Positions 9,512-18,924 of a stretch of DNA of 64,000 nt are shown one piece after another. The translations under genes and the position numbers were made by a program. Each line of letters starts with the position of its first letter. Within the stretch, counting starts at the first letter, position 1. Source of the DNA: Agromyces cavernae (lineage in GTDB: Bacteria; Actinomycetota; Actinomycetes; Actinomycetales; Microbacteriaceae); assembly GCF_021044935.1 (NCBI RefSeq), contig NZ_JAJNMP010000002.1, positions 124,001-188,000 on the forward strand, in the 5' to 3' direction. The notes under the pieces were generated by a model, which was not told the DNA's origin, searched no databases, and was given only the letters and a program-made list of their open reading frames with translations.

Positions 9512-10537
9512 GTGGCAGCACGCGCAGGGGCGGCTTCGGCTCGGTCGAAGGCGGCGATCCCGCAATTGGCGTGGAATGCGGTGCGGCCGGCGCCGATCGT
9601 GCTCGTGACCGGTCCCGAAGACGTACTGGCCGAACGTGCCATCACCATGCTGCGAGACTTCCTCCGCACCGAAGACCCATCGCTCGAGGTGAGCGACCTC
9701 GAGGCCGACGGCTATCGGCGCGGCGAGCTCCTGACGCTCGCGAGCCCGTCGCTGTTCGGCGAGCCCAGGCTCATCCGGGTGAGTGGTGTCGAGAAGTCGA
9801 GCGACGACTTCCTGCTCGACGCGCTCGACTACCTCGACCAGACCGCCGAGGCCACGACGCTCGTACTGCGCCATCGCGGCGGGCAGCGTGGCAAGAAGCT
9901 CCTCGACGCAATCCGTGCCGGCACGGGCGCGGGCATCGAGATCGCCTGTGCCGAACTCAAGCGCGACGCCGACAAGCAGGACTTCGCGGTCGCCGAGTTC
10001 CGTGCGGCCGGGCGGAAGATCAGCCCGGGTGCGCTCCGGGCGCTCGTCGCGGCGTTCAGCGACGACCTGCGCGAGCTCTCGGCGGCGTGCCGGCAACTGA
10101 TCGCCGACAGTCCGGGCGACATCTCCGAAGCGGTCGTGGCGAAGTACTACGGCGGGCAGGTCGAGACCAACGCGTTCGCCGTCGCCGATGCGGCGATCGC
10201 CGGCCGCTACGGCGAGGCGCTCATCGCGCTCCGGCACGCGCTCGACAGCGGCGCCGACCCCGTCCCCATGGTCGCGGCCTTCGCAATGAAGGTTCGCACG
10301 ATGGCCAAGGTCTCGGGCGCACGCGGAGGCGGGGCGCAACTGGCGTCTTCGCTCGGCCTCGCCCCATGGCAGGTCGACCGTGCCCGGCGCGACCTCGCCG
10401 GCTGGACCGATGCCGGTCTCGGCGTCGCGATCGAAGCGCTCGCGGCGACCGACGCGGCGGTCAAGGGCGCCGAGCGCGATCCGGTGTTCGCGCTCGAGCG
10501 GCTCGTCGGCGTCATCGCGGCACGCGGGCGGCCGTAG
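9512..10537 (+). CDS. holA: DNA polymerase III subunit delta
   Basis: A 341-residue clamp-loader subunit, placed in the usual position after comEC. The N-terminal AAA+-like domain begins with IVLVTGPEDVLAERAI, which corresponds to the degenerate P-loop region of HolA. The middle and C-terminal helical domains include FAVADAAIAGRYGEAL and the final ERDPVFALERLVGVIAARGR. Delta opens the beta sliding clamp within the clamp-loader complex. The GTG at 9512 is chosen over an in-frame upstream start because GGAGG ends five bases before it. The gene is convergent with rpsT across a repeat array. Confidence 0.93.
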   Translation: MAARAGAASARSKAAIPQLAWNAVRPAPIVLVTGPEDVLAERAITMLRDFLRTEDPSLEVSDLEADGYRRGELLTLASPSLFGEPRLIRVSGVEKSSDDFLLDALDYLDQTAEATTLVLRHRGGQRGKKLLDAIRAGTGAGIEIACAELKRDADKQDFAVAEFRAAGRKISPGALRALVAAFSDDLRELSAACRQLIADSPGDISEAVVAKYYGGQVETNAFAVADAAIAGRYGEALIALRHALDSGADPVPMVAAFAMKVRTMAKVSGARGGGAQLASSLGLAPWQVDRARRDLAGWTDAGLGVAIEALAATDAAVKGAERDPVFALERLVGVIAARGRP

Positions 10538-10601
10538 CCGCACTTCCGGGATCCCTCGGTGCGCCGCCTCGGCTCGACTGCACTCAGCGCGGCCGATTCC
10601 T

Positions 10602-10900
10602 CGAGAGTGCAGTGCTCGCCGCGCGAAGGGCGTGGAGTGCACGTTCGGGGTCGCCGGAGGCAGATTCCGTCGGTTACCCATTCGTCGAGAGTGCACATTC
10701 CGCCCCAGGGAGGGCGCGAAGTGCACTCTCGGGGTCACCGGAGGCAGGTTCCGTCGGTTACCCATTCGTCGAGAGTGCACATTCCGCCCGAGGGCGGGCG
10801 TGGAGTGCACTCTCGGGGTCACCGGAGGCAGAGTCCGTCGGTTACCCATTCCTCGAGAGTGCACATTCCGCCCCGAGGGCGGGCGTGGAGTGCACTCTCG
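10602..10900. repeat. Array of four 84-bp units, each with two alternating hairpins
   Basis: This array fills most of the gene-free gap between convergent holA and rpsT. Units begin at 10602, 10686, 10770 and 10854, exactly 84 bp apart. Each of the last three carries perfect 11-bp arms CGAGAGTGCAC and GTGCACTCTCG (10686-10731, 10770-10815, 10854-10900); the first copy is degenerate. Between these stems a second imperfect hairpin pairs GGGTCACCG with CGGTTACCC (for example 10732-10740 with 10755-10763). Because 84 is a multiple of three, all frames read through as 28-residue repeats; I see no start signal and regard it as non-coding. Confidence 0.9.
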
Positions 10901-10963
10901 GGAGTCGAGGTCGAGGGCGGGTTACGGCGTGGGCGGCCTCCCTCTCACCCCGCAGACGACGAA

Positions 10964-10983
10964 GGCCCCGCCGAAGCGGGGCC
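10964..10983 (-). terminator. rpsT terminator stem
   Basis: Perfect 8-bp arms GGCCCCGC and GCGGGGCC enclose the tetraloop CGAA (TTCG on the minus strand). It lies 20 bases beyond the rpsT stop, with a short T/C-rich tail. Confidence 0.8.
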
Positions 10984-11003
10984 CTCGTTCGATGCTGCGG
11001 AAC

Positions 11004-11264
11004 TCAGAGTGCGGCAGCCTGCTTCGCGATCGCCGACTTGCGGTTCGCGGCCTGGTTCTGGTGGATGACACCCTTCGACACGGCCTTGTCGAGCTTGCGC
11101 GACGCGACGCGCACGGCGTCGGTGGCCTTCTGCTTGTCGCCGGCGGCGATGGCCTCGCGGGCTGCGCGGACGACGGTCTTGAGCTCGCTCTTCACGGCCT
11201 TGTTGCGCTCTTCGGCCTTGCGGTTGGTGCGGATGCGCTTGATCTGCGACTTGATGTTTGCCAC
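11004..11264 (-). CDS. rpsT: 30S ribosomal protein S20
   Basis: An 86-residue basic protein beginning [14 protein letters not shown] and ending AIAKQAAAL, which is the full usual length and sequence pattern of bS20, a primary 16S rRNA binder. The GTG start is fixed by the family N-terminus. A promoter about 100 bases upstream and a terminator directly downstream make this a monocistronic unit. The leader of about 100 bases could hold translational feedback control, as known for S20 in other bacteria, but I could not identify a specific element. Confidence 0.97.
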   Translation of the reverse strand: MANIKSQIKRIRTNRKAEERNKAVKSELKTVVRAAREAIAAGDKQKATDAVRVASRKLDKAVSKGVIHQNQAANRKSAIAKQAAAL

Positions 11265-11371
11265 GTGGTTCGTCTTTCGTTGTCGTGTGGGTAGCGGATG
11301 TGCCGGACGTAGGTAGAGGGGCCTCGCCGGCGAATCGTGCGGGGTGGGACCCACACGGAAGCCAACAGGCA

Positions 11372-11401
11372 ACGATACCAGCTAGGCCGTGGCCGTGCCA
11401 A
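11372..11401 (-). promoter_or_regulatory. Putative rpsT promoter
   Basis: On the minus strand TTGGCA (11396-11401) and TATCGT (11372-11377) are separated by 18 bases. It overlaps the 3' end of the neighbouring hydrolase gene and would start transcription near 11365. Confidence 0.6.
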
Positions 11402-12173
11402 AGCGTCGGCGTCGGTGTGCCGCTCGGGCCTCGAGTTCGGCGACCGCGCCGAGCACGGCGGCAGTGAAGTCATCGGGGCGGGCGAGGCTGACCAGGTGGG
11501 TGGCCCCGGGAACGACGACCAGTCGGCCGTTCGGTGTGGCGCGAAGCATGCGACGCTCCTCGAAGCGGAAATGGTCGAACCGGCCGTTCACGAACCACAC
11601 CGGTACGTCGATGCGGGCGAGCGCCGCCTCGGGATCGAGTTCCCCGACGGCGAGGAGCGCAGGTGCCATCACGTCGAGGGCCACGCCTCCCGCGAGGACG
11701 TCGTCGACCGCGTCGCCCCGAAGGAAGAGCCGCACCATCGCGTCGTTCATCGCCCTGCCGCGGTCGGGCAGCCGGCCGATGAGCGCGGCGAGGCGCCGAT
11801 AGCCGGCGAGTCCGGCCCCTCTGGGGCGTGCGCCGCAGGAGGCGGCCACCAGTCCGTCGATTCGACCCGGATGGCTCGCCGCGAACTCGACGGCGAGGTA
11901 GCCGCCCAGGCTCAGGCCGACGAGCACTGTCGGTGTCGATGTCGGCGTGGGCGACCCAGGCGACTGCCCCGCGGCGTCGCGGGCTGGCAGCGCGTCGCCC
12001 AGGGCGCGCATCGCCGCGTCGAGCGTGAACGGCTCGCCGATGCGCGAGCCGTGGCCAGGCAGGTCGATCGCGACGGCGTCGATGTCGTGCTGGGCGAGCC
12101 CCGCGAGTTGTCGACGCCACATCGTCGCGGAGGTGCGCAGGCCGTGCACGAGGACGACGCGGGCGCGGGACAT
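11382..12173 (-). CDS. Alpha/beta-fold hydrolase
   Basis: A 263-residue cytosolic hydrolase. The oxyanion motif VLVHGLRTS is near the N-terminus, the nucleophile elbow is GLSLGG, and the acid and histidine appear as VNGRFDHFR and GATHLVS. These mark a complete catalytic triad of the alpha/beta hydrolase superfamily. The substrate cannot be told. It starts three bases after the response-regulator stop, so it is the third gene of a kinase-regulator-hydrolase operon. Its ATG lies inside a CGGGACATCCG motif. Confidence 0.85.
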   Translation of the reverse strand: MSRARVVLVHGLRTSATMWRRQLAGLAQHDIDAVAIDLPGHGSRIGEPFTLDAAMRALGDALPARDAAGQSPGSPTPTSTPTVLVGLSLGGYLAVEFAASHPGRIDGLVAASCGARPRGAGLAGYRRLAALIGRLPDRGRAMNDAMVRLFLRGDAVDDVLAGGVALDVMAPALLAVGELDPEAALARIDVPVWFVNGRFDHFRFEERRMLRATPNGRLVVVPGATHLVSLARPDDFTAAVLGAVAELEARAAHRRRRFGTATA

Positions 12174-12176
12174 CCG

Positions 12177-12800
12177 TCAGCCCGCCCTGATCGCGCCCAG
12201 TTCGCGGGCCCTCGCGACCGCTGCGGTCCGCGAGCCGACGCCGAGCTTCGTGAAGATGTGCACGAGATGCGACTTCACCGTCGCCTCACTGAGGAAGAGC
12301 GCGCGCCCGATGTCGCGGTTCGTGCGACCCTCGGCCACGAGCGAGAGCACCTCGGCTTCGCGGGCCGTGAGGCGCTCGCTCGAGGCACGCGAGGCATCGA
12401 GCCGCGACGAGACGCCGGGCGCGAGGGCCGACTCGCCGACGGCCGAGGCGCGCACGGCCGCGATGAGGTCGGCCGGCGGGGCATCCTTGAGCAGATATCC
12501 GCTCGCGCCCGCTTCGATCGCGCCGAGGATGTCGGCATCGGTGTCGTAGTTGGTGAGCACGAGCACCCGCGGCGCGCCCGCCTGCGAGCGGATGCGCCGG
12601 GTCGCCTCGGCGCCCTGCAGCGCGCCGGGGAACTGCAGGTCCATGAGCACGAGATCGACGTCGGCGGTCAGCGCGAGGTGAACGGCGTCTTCGGCGGTGG
12701 CGGCCTCGGCGACGACCTCGAGGTCGGACTCGCTCTCGAGCAGGGCACGAATGCCGGCGCGCACGACCGGGTCGTCGTCGGTGAGGAGGAGTCGGATCAC
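12177..12800 (-). CDS. NarL/LuxR-family response regulator
   Basis: A 207-residue two-component regulator. The receiver domain has acidic residues D8-D9, phospho-acceptor D54 (LVLMDLQFP) and the conserved lysine in YLLKDAP. A C-terminal LuxR-type helix-turn-helix reads [36 protein letters not shown]. The GTG start overlaps the kinase stop by four bases (GTGA), so the two are translated together. Targets are unknown; the downstream hydrolase is in the same transcript. Confidence 0.93.
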   Translation of the reverse strand: MIRLLLTDDDPVVRAGIRALLESESDLEVVAEAATAEDAVHLALTADVDLVLMDLQFPGALQGAEATRRIRSQAGAPRVLVLTNYDTDADILGAIEAGASGYLLKDAPPADLIAAVRASAVGESALAPGVSSRLDASRASSERLTAREAEVLSLVAEGRTNRDIGRALFLSEATVKSHLVHIFTKLGVGSRTAAVARARELGAIRAG

Positions 12801-14029
12801 GGGGCCACCACCGGAATGCGCACCGACAACGCCGTGCCCTCGCCGGGCGCGGTCTCGAGCTCGAGGGTGCCGCCGAGTTGCTCGGCCCGCCGACGGATGG
12901 CCCGCAGCCCGAAGTCGCCGATCTCGGCGTCGAGTGCGGCACGCGTCGCGGTGACCGCGGGATCGAACCCGACCCCGTCGTCGACCACGTCGAGGGCGAC
13001 CTCGTCGCCCAGGTAGGTGAGCGTCAGGGACGCAACGGTCGCGTCGGCGTGCTGCAACACGTTCGCGAGCGATCCCTGCGCGATGCGCAGCATCGCCGCG
13101 TCGGTCGCCATCGGCAGCACGACGGCGTCGCCGCTCACGGTGAAGTCGACCCGCACCGGCGACCCGGCCTGTTCGGCCTGCTCCGTCGTCGCGCGAGCGA
13201 GACGACTGAGGGCTGCGGGCAACGTCTGCGCGTCGAGCGCCGGGGGAGTGAGCTCGCGGATGAACCGCCGCGTCTCGCTCAGGTTCTCGGCGGCCGTCTC
13301 GCGCGCGAGGCGCAGTTTCTCGCGTACGTGATCGTCGACCACGTCGCGCTCGGCCGCGTGCAGCAACATCTGGATGCTCGAGAGCCCCTGGGCGACGGTG
13401 TCGTGGATCTCGCGGGCGAGTCGCTCGCGCTCGGCACGGGTTCCGGCTTCTCGGCTCGCCGTCGCGAGCTCTTCGCGCGTGGCGACGAGGTCGAGGATGA
13501 GCGCCTGCCGCTCGTGGGTCTCCTGCGACATGGCTCGGTAGCCCAGGCCGATGACGATCGCGACGCCCGCGCTGATGAGCGGCCCGAGGATGGATCCGAC
13601 CTCGAGACCGAGGTGCGTGGCCGTGCCCCACACCGAGAGCCCGAACGTCACGACGACGAGCGGCACCGCGATGGGTGCGGCGAGCACATGCAGTTCGAGG
13701 AAGAACAGCGGGAACGCGAGGAAGGCGGCATCGGGGGTCAGCGCCGACAGCCCCACCCAGAGGGTGAGCAGTGCGACGAGCCACACCACGCGCGCCCAGG
13801 TGGGAAGGTGGCGGCGGGCGGCGGCGATGCCGGCCCCGTAGCAGGCGAGGAACGCGACCGCGAGCACGGTGATCGGCACCTCTGAAGGGTCGTCGGCGAT
13901 CAGCGCACGAACGACCACGAAGAGGGTGAGCCCGACGACGAGCAGGTGCAGGCCGAGCCGCAGCGCCGTGAACACGGGACGCAGGGCCGAAGCGGCGATG
14001 CGCTCATCGGTGGGCTCGATGACGGTCAT
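12797..14029 (-). CDS. NarL-type sensor histidine kinase
   Basis: A 410-residue membrane sensor. Five or six hydrophobic segments occupy residues 20-165 with almost no extracytoplasmic loops, so the signal is probably sensed in or at the membrane. A short coiled linker leads to the HisKA_3 dimerisation motif [18 protein letters not shown] (phospho-acceptor H209) and a HATPase_c domain ending [15 protein letters not shown] and [10 protein letters not shown]. It is the first gene of the operon. A TACGCT -10-like box lies ten bases upstream, suggesting a very short leader. The stimulus is unknown. Confidence 0.92.
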   Translation of the reverse strand: MTVIEPTDERIAASALRPVFTALRLGLHLLVVGLTLFVVVRALIADDPSEVPITVLAVAFLACYGAGIAAARRHLPTWARVVWLVALLTLWVGLSALTPDAAFLAFPLFFLELHVLAAPIAVPLVVVTFGLSVWGTATHLGLEVGSILGPLISAGVAIVIGLGYRAMSQETHERQALILDLVATREELATASREAGTRAERERLAREIHDTVAQGLSSIQMLLHAAERDVVDDHVREKLRLARETAAENLSETRRFIRELTPPALDAQTLPAALSRLARATTEQAEQAGSPVRVDFTVSGDAVVLPMATDAAMLRIAQGSLANVLQHADATVASLTLTYLGDEVALDVVDDGVGFDPAVTATRAALDAEIGDFGLRAIRRRAEQLGGTLELETAPGEGTALSVRIPVVAP

Positions 14030-14097
14030 GATGCTTCCGAGCGTAGCCGGGGCGCCTCGCGCGAGGCATCCGTCGAAAGTCGGAACGCAACTCATGG

Positions 14098-14103
14098 GAG
14101 AAT
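14098..14103 (+). promoter_or_regulatory. Putative -10 box (GAGAAT) for leaderless lepA
   Basis: GGGAGAATCGA, shared word for word with the recO and dus upstream regions, places GAGAAT seven bases before the lepA ATG. Confidence 0.45.
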
Positions 14104-14110
14104 CGACAGG

Positions 14111-15970
14111 ATGTCCCCTCGAGCTGTGAACCCGCCGGTGCCTGCCGCCACCGACCCTGCCTTGATCCGCAACTTCTGCATCATCGCGCACATCGACCAC
14201 GGCAAGTCGACCCTCGCCGACCGCATGCTGCAGATCACCGGTATCGTGAGCGACCGCGACATGCGCGCGCAGTACCTCGATCGCATGGACATCGAGCGTG
14301 AGCGCGGCATCACCATCAAGAGCCAGGCGGTTCGCATGCCGTGGCAGCTGGGCGACACGTCCTATGCGCTCAACATGATCGACACCCCGGGGCACGTCGA
14401 CTTCAGTTACGAGGTCTCCCGCTCGCTCGCGGCCTGCGAAGGCGCGATCCTGCTCGTCGACGCCGCGCAGGGCATCGAGGCGCAGACGCTCGCGAACCTC
14501 TACCTCGCGCTCGAGAACGACCTCGAGATCATCCCGGTGCTGAACAAGATCGACCTGCCCGCCGCCGATCCCGACAAGTACGCGAAGGAGCTCGCCGACC
14601 TCATCGGCGGCTCGCCCGACGACGTGCTGAAGGTCTCGGGCAAGACCGGCGTTGGCGTCGAAGAGTTGCTCGACCGGGTCGTCGAGCGCATCCCGGCTCC
14701 CACAGGCGTCGCGGATGCCCCGCCGCGGGCCATGATCTTCGACTCGGTGTACGACAGCTATCGCGGCGTCGTCACCTACGTGCGAATGATCGACGGAAAG
14801 CTGAACCCGCGCGAGCGCATCCAGATGATGTCGACTCGCGCGACGCACGAGATCCTCGAGATCGGCGTCAGCGCGCCCGAGCCGCTGCCCACGAAGGGGC
14901 TGGGAGTCGGCGAGGTCGGCTATCTCATCACGGGTGTGAAAGACGTACGGCAGTCGAAGGTCGGCGACACCGTCACGACGGCGGCGAAGTCGGCGACCGA
15001 GCCGCTCGCGGGCTACACTGAGCCGCTGCCGATGGTGTTCTCGGGCCTCTACCCGATCGACGGCAGCGACTACCCCGAACTTCGCGAGGCGCTCGACAAG
15101 CTCAAGCTCTCCGATGCCGCGCTCGTGTACGAGCCCGAGACCTCGGTCGCCCTCGGCTTCGGGTTCCGCGCCGGATTCCTCGGGCTGCTCCATCTCGAGA
15201 TCGTCACCGAGCGCCTGCGACGTGAGTTCGGGCTCGACATCATCAACACCGCACCGTCGGTGGTCTACGAGGTCACGACCGAAGACAAGAAGACCGTCAC
15301 CGTCACGAACCCGAGCGAGTTCCCGACGGGAGCCAAGATCGCGGAGGTGCGCGAACCCATGGTGCGCGCCGCGATCCTCGCGCCGAAGGACTACGTCGGC
15401 ACGATCATGGAGCTCTGCCAGTCGCGTCGAGGCACGCTGCTCGGCATGGAGTACCTCGGCGAGGATCGCGTCGAGATCCGCTACAACATGCCCCTCGGCG
15501 AGATCGTCTTCGACTTCTTCGACCAGCTGAAGTCGAAGACGGCGGGCTACGCGAGCCTCGACTACGAGCCCACGGGCGATCAGGCCGCCGACCTCGTGAA
15601 GGTCGACATCCTGCTGCAGGGCGAGCAGGTCGACGCGTTCAGTGCGATCGTCCACCGCGAGAAGGCGTACGCCTACGGCGTGCTCATGACCGGGCGTCTG
15701 CGCGAACTCATTCCGCGGCAGCAGTTCGAGGTGCCCATCCAGGCTGCGATCGGTGCGCGCATCATCGCGCGCGAGTCCATCCGCGCCATGCGCAAGGACG
15801 TGCTCGCGAAGTGCTACGGCGGTGACATCAGCCGCAAGCGCAAGCTGCTCGAGAAGCAGAAGGAGGGCAAGAAGCGCATGAAGATGGTCGGCCGCGTCGA
15901 GGTCCCCCAAGAGGCGTTCATCGCCGCGCTCTCGGGCGACACCGAGGGCAAGGAAGCGAAGAAGAAGTAG
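14111..15970 (+). CDS. lepA: Elongation factor 4 (back-translocating GTPase LepA)
   Basis: A 619-residue translational GTPase. G1 is AHIDHGKST, the switch region contains [11 protein letters not shown]3 is DTPGHVDF and G4 is NKID. EF-G-like domains follow, and the C-terminus has the LepA-specific basic tail with [25 protein letters not shown]. LepA acts on the ribosome and is thought to aid initiation or back-translocation under stress. The ATG is preferred because only a weak GGGAG lies upstream and the family N-terminus follows. It is divergent from the sensor kinase. Confidence 0.97.
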   Translation: MSPRAVNPPVPAATDPALIRNFCIIAHIDHGKSTLADRMLQITGIVSDRDMRAQYLDRMDIERERGITIKSQAVRMPWQLGDTSYALNMIDTPGHVDFSYEVSRSLAACEGAILLVDAAQGIEAQTLANLYLALENDLEIIPVLNKIDLPAADPDKYAKELADLIGGSPDDVLKVSGKTGVGVEELLDRVVERIPAPTGVADAPPRAMIFDSVYDSYRGVVTYVRMIDGKLNPRERIQMMSTRATHEILEIGVSAPEPLPTKGLGVGEVGYLITGVKDVRQSKVGDTVTTAAKSATEPLAGYTEPLPMVFSGLYPIDGSDYPELREALDKLKLSDAALVYEPETSVALGFGFRAGFLGLLHLEIVTERLRREFGLDIINTAPSVVYEVTTEDKKTVTVTNPSEFPTGAKIAEVREPMVRAAILAPKDYVGTIMELCQSRRGTLLGMEYLGEDRVEIRYNMPLGEIVFDFFDQLKSKTAGYASLDYEPTGDQAADLVKVDILLQGEQVDAFSAIVHREKAYAYGVLMTGRLRELIPRQQFEVPIQAAIGARIIARESIRAMRKDVLAKCYGGDISRKRKLLEKQKEGKKRMKMVGRVEVPQEAFIAALSGDTEGKEAKKK

Positions 15971-15976
15971 ATCCCG

Positions 15977-16627
15977 ATGACCCGTCGAAGCACATTCACC
16001 GACCAGTCGGTCACCTACGGGGCGATCGGGGCGACCCTCGCTCCCGACCTGCTGCGATACCCGCCTGAGGGCTACCGGCCGGCCGAGGACTCGGTGCGCC
16101 TCGGGTCTGGCTCCGAGCGTTTCGAGCGCGCAGCCGAGTCGCTCATGACCTGGGGCGTCCAGCGGGGCGCCGGGTTCGAGGTCGTCGACGTGTCGGCGGG
16201 TACCGGCGCACAATACCCGGGCATCGTCTACGGTGGCGACGGAGCGCCGTTGGCCGAACAGCCGGCACCCCACGCGATTCAGCGTTTCGGTGGTGACGGC
16301 ACGCCGTACATCACGGCCGGCGTCGCCGCCACGCTGCGCCGACGGGGGCGCTTCCGCAGCCATGACATCCCCGTCCTCGTCGTGTACGTGATCGACGAGC
16401 CCGGTCGCGTCGGGTTCGCCTACGGCACGACCGCAGAGGGACCCGAGAGCGGCGAGGAGTCGTTCATCCTCGAGCACCGCGACGACGACACGGTGTGGCT
16501 CACCATCCGGTCGCTCCTCCGGGCTCGCGGCGGCCTCCGCCGCCTGGCTGCTCCGCGTCAGCGGCGCAAGCGGCGCGAGCTCACCACGCGCGAGCTCCGC
16601 GCGCTGCATCCCGCGTTCCCGAGCTGA
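15977..16627 (+). CDS. DUF1990-family protein
   Basis: A 216-residue protein of the DUF1990 family, which is common in actinobacteria and plants and has no firmly assigned function. The pattern TYGAIGATL...PPEGYRPAEDSVRLGSGSERFERAAESLMTWGVQRGAGFEV and the later VVYVIDEPGRVGFAYGT...GEESFIL are typical. It begins seven bases after the lepA stop and ends three bases before the hemW start, so it probably shares their transcript. The arginine-rich C-terminus is unusual in look but within the family range. Confidence 0.85.
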   Translation: MTRRSTFTDQSVTYGAIGATLAPDLLRYPPEGYRPAEDSVRLGSGSERFERAAESLMTWGVQRGAGFEVVDVSAGTGAQYPGIVYGGDGAPLAEQPAPHAIQRFGGDGTPYITAGVAATLRRRGRFRSHDIPVLVVYVIDEPGRVGFAYGTTAEGPESGEESFILEHRDDDTVWLTIRSLLRARGGLRRLAAPRQRRKRRELTTRELRALHPAFPS

Positions 16628-16629
16628 AC

Positions 16630-17868
16630 ATGGGCTCCGCACTGCCGCTCGGGGAGCCGGCGCCCGCCGACGGACTCCTGCCCGCATCGGCCGCCGACGG
16701 CGCGGCGCATCGTGCGTTCGGCGTGTACCTGCACGTGCCGTTCTGCCGCGTGCGATGCGGCTATTGCGACTTCAACACCTACACGTCGGCCGAACTGCGC
16801 GGTGCGCGGCAGACCGACTACGCGGGCCACGCGATCAGCGAGGTGCGGATGTCGCGCCGCGTGCTCGAGGCATCCGGCCTGCCGCCCCGGCCGGCGCAGA
16901 CGGTGTTCTTCGGCGGCGGCACGCCCACGTTGCTGCCGGCATCCGATCTCGTCGCGATGCTCGGCGCCGTCCGCGACGAGTTCGGGCTCGCCGCCAGTGC
17001 CGAGGTGACCACTGAGGCCAATCCCGATTCGGTCGGTCCCGAAGATCTTGTGGAACTCGCCGAAGGCGGCCTCACCCGTGTCTCGTTCGGCATGCAGTCG
17101 GCGGTGCCGCACGTGCTCGCCGCGCTCGACCGCACGCACGACCCCGAGCGGATTCCGCTCGTCGTCGGCTGGGCGCGCGACGCCGGACTCGACGTGAGCC
17201 TCGACCTCATCTACGGCACGCCGGGGGAGTCGCTCGACGACTGGCGGCGGAGCCTCGAGCACGCCATCGCGCAGCAGCCCGACCACCTGAGCGCGTACGC
17301 GCTCATCGTCGAGGAGGGGACCAAGCTCGCGCGCCAGATTCGGCGCGGTGAGCTGGCGACTCCGTCGGATGACCTCGAGGCCGACATGTACGAACTGGCC
17401 GACGACCTGCTCGGTCGGGCGGGCTTCGAGTGGTACGAGGTCAGCAACTGGGCCACCGACGACTCGCATCGCTCGCGCCACAACCTCGGCTACTGGCGGG
17501 GCGACGACTGGTGGGGCGTCGGCCCCGGCGCGCACAGCCACGTCGGCGGGGTGCGCTGGTGGAACGCCAAGCACCCCTCTGCGTATGCCGACCGCGTGAC
17601 CGCGGGAGTCTCGCCAGCGGTCGGTCGCGAGGTGCTCGATGCCCCGACCCGCGAGATCGAGCGGGTGCTGCTCGCCACCCGCATCCGCGAGGGCATCGAC
17701 ATCGAGTCGTTGCACACCGGCGGACGGCACGCCGTGGCGGGCCTGATCGCCGACGAGCTCGTGGACGCGAAAGCCGCCCTCTCGGGTGGGCTGGTGCTCA
17801 CTCGAAGAGGGCGGCTGCTCGCCGACGCCGTGGTGCGGCGCCTGCTGGACGATTCGTCGGTCGAGTAG
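16630..17868 (+). CDS. hemW: Radical SAM protein HemW (heme chaperone)
   Basis: A 412-residue radical SAM protein. The cluster motif CRVRCGYC binds the 4Fe-4S centre, followed by FFGGGTPTLL, TTEANPDSV and the HemN-like C-terminal domain with EWYEVSNWA and LGYWRGDDWWGVGPGAHS. The motif spacing and length match HemW, which binds and transfers heme, rather than coproporphyrinogen dehydrogenase HemN, which has an extra N-terminal region. Neighbour lepA is the usual partner in actinobacteria. The Val-Glu-stop ending is supplied by a dispersed GTCGAGTAG repeat. Confidence 0.92.
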   Translation: MGSALPLGEPAPADGLLPASAADGAAHRAFGVYLHVPFCRVRCGYCDFNTYTSAELRGARQTDYAGHAISEVRMSRRVLEASGLPPRPAQTVFFGGGTPTLLPASDLVAMLGAVRDEFGLAASAEVTTEANPDSVGPEDLVELAEGGLTRVSFGMQSAVPHVLAALDRTHDPERIPLVVGWARDAGLDVSLDLIYGTPGESLDDWRRSLEHAIAQQPDHLSAYALIVEEGTKLARQIRRGELATPSDDLEADMYELADDLLGRAGFEWYEVSNWATDDSHRSRHNLGYWRGDDWWGVGPGAHSHVGGVRWWNAKHPSAYADRVTAGVSPAVGREVLDAPTREIERVLLATRIREGIDIESLHTGGRHAVAGLIADELVDAKAALSGGLVLTRRGRLLADAVVRRLLDDSSVE

Positions 17869-17898
17869 CGCCCGGCGGAGCCGGACGCGTATCGAGCC
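17860..17898. repeat. Dispersed GTCGAGTAG...CGTATCGAG hairpin repeat
   Basis: GTCGAGTAG (17860-17868) and CGTATCGAG (17888-17896) flank a GC-rich hairpin. The same element occurs twice, in inverted orientation, at 38241-38323. It lies between convergent hemW and a DUF4870 gene, where it may act in termination. Confidence 0.7.
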
Positions 17899-18303
17899 TC
17901 AGCTCACGAACTTGATCGCGAGCGGGTAGGTGTAGGGCTGGCCCTGGTTTGCCTTGACCGCGGCGATGATGCAGAACACGATCTTCACGACCTCGACCGC
18001 GAGCACGAGCAGGATGCCGATGAACACGGCGATCAGCGCGTAGCTCACGACCAGGGCGATCGCGATCGTGATCTGGAAGTTCAGCGCCGTGGCCGTGTGG
18101 GCGCGGACGAACGGCCCCTTGTCTTTCAGGAGCAGGTACGCGATCAGTGCGGGGACGAAGTAGAAGAAGATGCCGCCCACGTGGACGAGCGTCGACCAGA
18201 GCTTCTCATCGGCCGGGCTGAGCTGCTGCGGCTGCTGGTAGGGGTTCTGCGGCTGCTGGTACGGATCTTGCGGCGGCGGGGGAGGAGGAGGTACGTCGGA
18301 CAT
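17899..18303 (-). CDS. DUF4870-family membrane protein with Pro/Gln-rich N-terminus
   Basis: A 134-residue protein. The first 30 residues are rich in Pro, Gln and Tyr (NPYQQPQ repeats). A DUF4870 domain follows, with three to four membrane helices and the recurrent segments WSTLVHVGGIFF, GPFVRAHTATALNFQITI and a C-terminal YPLAIKFV. DUF4870 proteins are small inner-membrane proteins of unknown function. AAGGAG lies upstream of the ATG. A paralogue is encoded just upstream on the same strand, so the two may form a hetero-oligomer or operon. Confidence 0.85.
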   Translation of the reverse strand: MSDVPPPPPPPQDPYQQPQNPYQQPQQLSPADEKLWSTLVHVGGIFFYFVPALIAYLLLKDKGPFVRAHTATALNFQITIAIALVVSYALIAVFIGILLVLAVEVVKIVFCIIAAVKANQGQPYTYPLAIKFVS

Positions 18304-18404
18304 GATGGCTCCTTGGTGACGTCGCCCGAAAGCGGGCTGTTGTCTTCATGCTGGCACAGACGACCGCGCCGGGTGAGGGAATCTCGCGGCGCGGCCGAAC
18401 CCGC

Positions 18405-18776
18405 CTACTTGACGAGACGGATCGCGAACGGGTACCGGTAGTGGTTGCCGTCCTTCGCGCGAAGGAACGCGATGACCGAGAAGACGACGCTCAGGATCCA
18501 GAACGCCCACCAGAGCAGCGCGCCGATGAAGACGAAGAGGAGGATGAACGAGAGCACGTAGCCGAAGGCGATCGTGATCTGGAAGTTCAGCGCCTCTTTG
18601 GCCTCGGTGTCGGTGAACGAGCCGCGGTCCTTGAACACGAGCCAGATGATGAGCGACGGCAGGAAGCCGAGCACGCCGCCGAGGTGGGCGAACGAGCCCC
18701 ACTGCACGTCCTGCTCGTGCGAGAGCGGGGTCGGCGGGACGTTCGCGTCGGGGGACTGGGCGTTCGGGTCGGTCAT
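18405..18776 (-). CDS. DUF4870-family membrane protein
   Basis: A 123-residue paralogue of the following gene. It has a short Asn/Pro-rich N-terminus, then WGSFAHLGGVLGFLPSLIIWLVF, GSFTDTEAKEALNFQITIAFGYV and a final YRYPFAIRLVK, in the same order as its neighbour. Three or four membrane helices are expected. The ATG at 18776 has AAAGG eight bases upstream; longer in-frame extensions lack a ribosome site. Function is unknown. Confidence 0.85.
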   Translation of the reverse strand: MTDPNAQSPDANVPPTPLSHEQDVQWGSFAHLGGVLGFLPSLIIWLVFKDRGSFTDTEAKEALNFQITIAFGYVLSFILLFVFIGALLWWAFWILSVVFSVIAFLRAKDGNHYRYPFAIRLVK

Positions 18777-18918
18777 GTGCGTGCCTTTCGGGAAGGGTTC
18801 GGAGTGAACCGCGGCTGCCGGGGACAGGTGGTGCAGCCGAGGGGTGACGCGCGGAACATGCATACGCTAGCGAAGCCGACTCACGGCTGGCAACGGGCTG
18901 GACCGAGTGTTGTGACGA

Positions 18919-18924
18919 TATGAT
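18919..18924 (+). promoter_or_regulatory. Putative -10 box of the hrcA operon
   Basis: TATGAT ends on the first base of the CIRCE operator, so HrcA binding would cover the transcription start. Confidence 0.55.

Noticed and set aside
10602..10900. CRISPR array or integron attC array at the hairpin repeats
   Set aside because: The whole 84-bp unit repeats, so there are no unique spacers. No cas or integrase gene is near, and no cassette genes lie between the stems.
10559..10905. Open frames with 28-residue repeats in several frames across the 84-bp array
   Set aside because: The unit length is a multiple of three, so every frame stays open. There is no ribosome site or codon bias, and the hairpin symmetry explains the sequence better.
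12797..16687. Very long minus-strand open frame running through lepA and beyond
   Set aside because: Only the first-listed part (12797-14029) is a real kinase gene. The rest is antisense to lepA and DUF1990, and is the usual long shadow frame of high-GC coding DNA.
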